Assembly (NCBI GenBank): GCA_900543515.1
Contig: UQRW01000047.1
Span: forward strand, 1-15,343
Reading direction: 5' to 3'
Length of the DNA stretch: 15,343 nt
DNA from: an uncultured Collinsella sp.
Lineage (GTDB): Bacteria; Actinomycetota; Coriobacteriia; Coriobacteriales; Coriobacteriaceae
Below the pieces are notes generated by a model, which was given only the letters and a program-made list of their open reading frames with translations, was not told where the DNA came from and did no database searches. Shown piece after piece: positions 13,403 through 15,343 of the stretch (its first letter is position 1; the number at the start of each line of letters is the position of its first letter). Both the position numbers and the translations under genes were made by a program.

Positions 13403-13614
13403 GCGGCTGGTCCTCCTTTCGCCACACACCTTACGGGCGGGGTGGTGCGCGGAACGGGTTGGCGCCAGTGTTTCGTCACGGGCGCGTGCACTTCGGCACT
13501 CCATGCTACATCTGAGTGGCATATGGCGACTTCTCGACACTCGCGCTCGACACAGCGAGCGGAAATGGCGCTGCCTGCCGAGCGCCTCGCGGGCGCATCC
13601 CGACCGCAGAAGTG
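13403..13614. repeat. Second copy of the regulator upstream region
   Basis: Homologous to 8568-8775 with scattered substitutions and short indels. It keeps the paired GTGTCGAG elements, the CGCTCG dyad and the CATATGGCGACTTCTCGACA stretch. If the promoter here is still active it would run through the regulator remnant into the EIIB-EIIC-EIID-EIIA-GH32 operon. Confidence 0.7.
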
Positions 13615-13695
13615 AGCGCGAAGGCTCGTCGAAGTGCTGGGTGGGGGACCGGCGGTCTGGATACGCGGTTTCGTTCGGCGAAGGCGGCGAGGCGA

Positions 13696-14058
13696 ATGGC
13701 ATGGCGAACGTACGGGTTTGACGTGAACGGGTTGCCCGTGGCGGCGTGGTATCGGGAGGAGACGGTCGAGCAGGTGCTCGCGCCGCTGCTCGCCCGTCTC
13801 GCGCGCTCGCATCAGGAGAAGGGGTCGCAGGGCCATCTCGGCAACCCGGTGCGCATACGCTATTGCGACCGGGACGGCCACGTGTCGCGAACGGATATCG
13901 TCCGCCAGGTGGACGTCGCGCCGCGAAATGCAGACTCGCCTCAATCGTCGGTAAGGGGTGCCGCGGGCGATACGATGGAATCCACGGACCGCACCGCGCC
14001 GCCGAGATTGCGACGCGAACGCAGGCGATGCGCCCGAAAAACTCCTCCGCGCATGTAG
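13696..14058 (+). pseudogene. Possible N-terminal fragment of a nucleoside-kinase-like gene
   Basis: From ATG 13696 the plus strand reads MAWRTYGFDVNGLPVAAWY, then REETVEQVLAPLLARL and HQEKG. This resembles the N-terminal region of YggC/uridine-kinase-like P-loop kinases, which precedes a Walker A motif. No Walker A follows; after about residue 45 the sequence becomes Arg-rich and unlike the family. It begins near the end of the duplicated regulator upstream block and may have been truncated by the same event. The frame remains open to 14058, but only the first part looks like protein. Similarity is by eye and uncertain. Confidence 0.3.
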
Positions 14059-14082
14059 GGCGAAACGCCAGATTGGAGCTCC

Positions 14083-15283
14083 ATGAACGATTTCTCCTTC
14101 TACTCCCCCACCCGCTTTGTCTTTGGGCGAAAAGCGACCGACAAGGTTGGGGGACTCTGTCCGCCTCCGGCTACCGCTGAGCGCTCATTGTCTACGGCAG
14201 GGGTTCCGCAGTTCGCTGCGGAACGCTCGTCCGCGTGAGGGCATCGCTCGATGCCGCGGGCGTGGAGCACATCGGGCTTGGAGGGGTGCGTCCAAACCCC
14301 GAAATAGGCTTGGCACGAGCAGGCGTCGAGCTCGCACGGGCAAACGACGCCGACATCATCCTGCCCGTGGGCGGCGGCTCCGTCATGGACTGCGCGAAGG
14401 CCATCGCACTGGGGCGGTATACGACGGCGACGTATGGGACTTCTTCCGCAAGCGCGCCGTTCCCGCCGACCGCATCGACGTCGCCTGCGTGGTGACCATC
14501 CCCGCATCCGGTTCCGAGGCCTCTAACTCCTGCGTTATCAGCAACGACGAGGAGCACCTCAAATGCAGCATTAACACGGACCTCAACCGCCCGGCCATCG
14601 CCTTCCTCGACCCGGAGCTGACCTTCAGCCTGCCCGCCTGCCAGACCGCCGCGGGAGTGACCGACATGATCGCCCATATCATGGAGCGACTCTTCTCCGG
14701 CGAGCCCGCCGTGGGCGTAACCGACAACATCGCCTGCGGGCTAGTGCGCGCCGCGAGGGAGGCGGCGCCCAAGGTGATGGAGAACCCCGATGACTACGAC
14801 GCCCGCGCCGAGATCATGTGGGTGGGTACGCTCGCCCATAACGCCCTGCGCGACGGCGATTGGACCTGCCGCGGCCTTGAGCACGAGCTATCCGCACTGG
14901 ACACCAAGATCACGCACGGCGCCGGCCTCGCCGTCATCTTCCCCGCCTGGATGCGCTACGTATGGCGAGAGCACCCTGAGCGCTTCCTGGAGTTCAGCGC
15001 CCAGGCCCTTGGCATCGAACCCATCGATTCGGACGCGGACGAGCTCGATGTGGAGGTAACCCCCGAGCAGGCAATCGAGTACGCGGTCGAAGCGACCATC
15101 GACGAGCTGCAGGATTTCTTCGTCTCGCTGGGAATGCCGCGCGCGCTATCGGAGTTCGGAGTCACCGAGGACGATATCGAAAAGATGATTCCGGGCCTCA
15201 AGATCAACCGCGGAGAGCTCTTCGGCAGCTTCAGGAAGCTCACGCTGGACAACGCGAGAAAGATTTACCGCAGCGCACTCTAG
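14083..15283 (+). pseudogene. Iron-containing alcohol dehydrogenase (butanol dehydrogenase-like), disrupted
   Basis: The gene starts at ATG 14083 (MNDFSFYSPTRFVFGRKATD), with GGAG upstream, but is broken three times. There is a frameshift in the G-run near 14149-14155, a TGA stop at 14178-14180 within GYR-stop-ALIVYG, and a second frameshift at the GGGG near 14410. Across the breaks the family motifs are all present: VGGGSVMDCAKA (NAD-binding), TIPASGSEAS, the metal-ligand region TDMIAHIMERLF (Asp and His), and ITHGAGLAVIFPAWM (His ligand). The C-terminal 290 codons to TAG 15283 are intact. In the living relatives this enzyme reduces aldehydes such as butyraldehyde with NADH. Errors in the sequence could mimic one lesion, but three in 270 bases suggest real decay. 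Confidence 0.85.
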
Positions 15284-15343
15284 GAAACAGATGCCAGTCC
15301 CCCACGGGCGAGCAGCACGGCGGCCCCCGCAAACCAGAAACGG
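15280..15343 (-). CDS. Possible tail of a convergent gene at the right edge
   Basis: The minus strand from the right edge reads RFWFAGAAVLLARGGLASVS and stops at TAG (15282-15280), overlapping the alcohol dehydrogenase stop by 4 bases. The residues look like a last membrane helix of a transporter. With 20 codons visible, this is only a suggestion. Confidence 0.25.
   Translation of the reverse strand, partial: RFWFAGAAVLLARGGLASVS

Noticed and set aside
13212..13427. A functional mini-PRD protein encoded by the regulator remnant
   Set aside because: The regulator's start and tail are in different frames, and the only in-frame ATG further upstream reads through the wrong frame of the 5' end.
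13149..13721. Plus-strand 190-codon frame across the regulator remnant
   Set aside because: It is antisense to the duplicated regulator ends and crosses the deletion junction; no motifs.

Overview
The window is GC-rich, densely coding, mostly minus-strand DNA from a Gram-positive fermentative bacterium. Codon use, protein style and gene content suggest a gut actinobacterium of the Coriobacteriia, most like Collinsella. This placement is inference; no rRNA or marker gene is present.

Left part (1-5560): a complete Amadori-product (fructoselysine-type) catabolic operon on the minus strand, read from right to left. It holds a YfcC/DcuC-type permease, a FrlC-like epimerase, a FrlB-like SIS-domain deglycase and a FrlD-like PfkB kinase. 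A GntR/UTRA regulator (FrlR-like) lies just upstream. Between regulator and permease is a good promoter (TTGACC-17-TATACA) with two copies of an operator-like element exactly 50 bp apart, one over the -10 box. The likely logic is import, epimerisation to fructoselysine where needed, 6-phosphorylation, then cleavage to glucose 6-phosphate and the free amino compound. At the left edge a further reading frame begins like a second PfkB kinase.

Middle part (5560-13150): a LevR-like PTS regulator, then (upstream of it on the same strand) a five-gene operon EIIB-EIIC-EIID-EIIA-GH32. This is a mannose-family phosphotransferase system with a cytoplasmic fructosidase, probably for short fructose-containing oligosaccharides. 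The regulator has a degraded AAA+ domain: no GAFTGA loop and an altered Walker B.

Right part (13150-15343): a second LevR-like gene, reduced to its two ends by a 2.55 kb internal deletion, sits directly upstream of EIIB. Then come a fragment that may be a nucleoside-kinase N-terminus, a plus-strand iron alcohol dehydrogenase broken by two frameshifts and a stop codon, and the possible tail of a convergent gene.

The main structural story is duplication and decay. The intact regulator and the remnant are direct repeats 7.4 kb apart flanking the PTS-GH32 operon, sharing a 121-bp identical stretch. Downstream of the intact regulator, a copy of the PTS operon leader with a dead start codon (ACG) is joined to the tail of a HAD phosphatase gene. 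This suggests an ancestral tandem array of regulator-plus-PTS modules that has been pruned. I found no tRNA, rRNA, CRISPR array or transposase.
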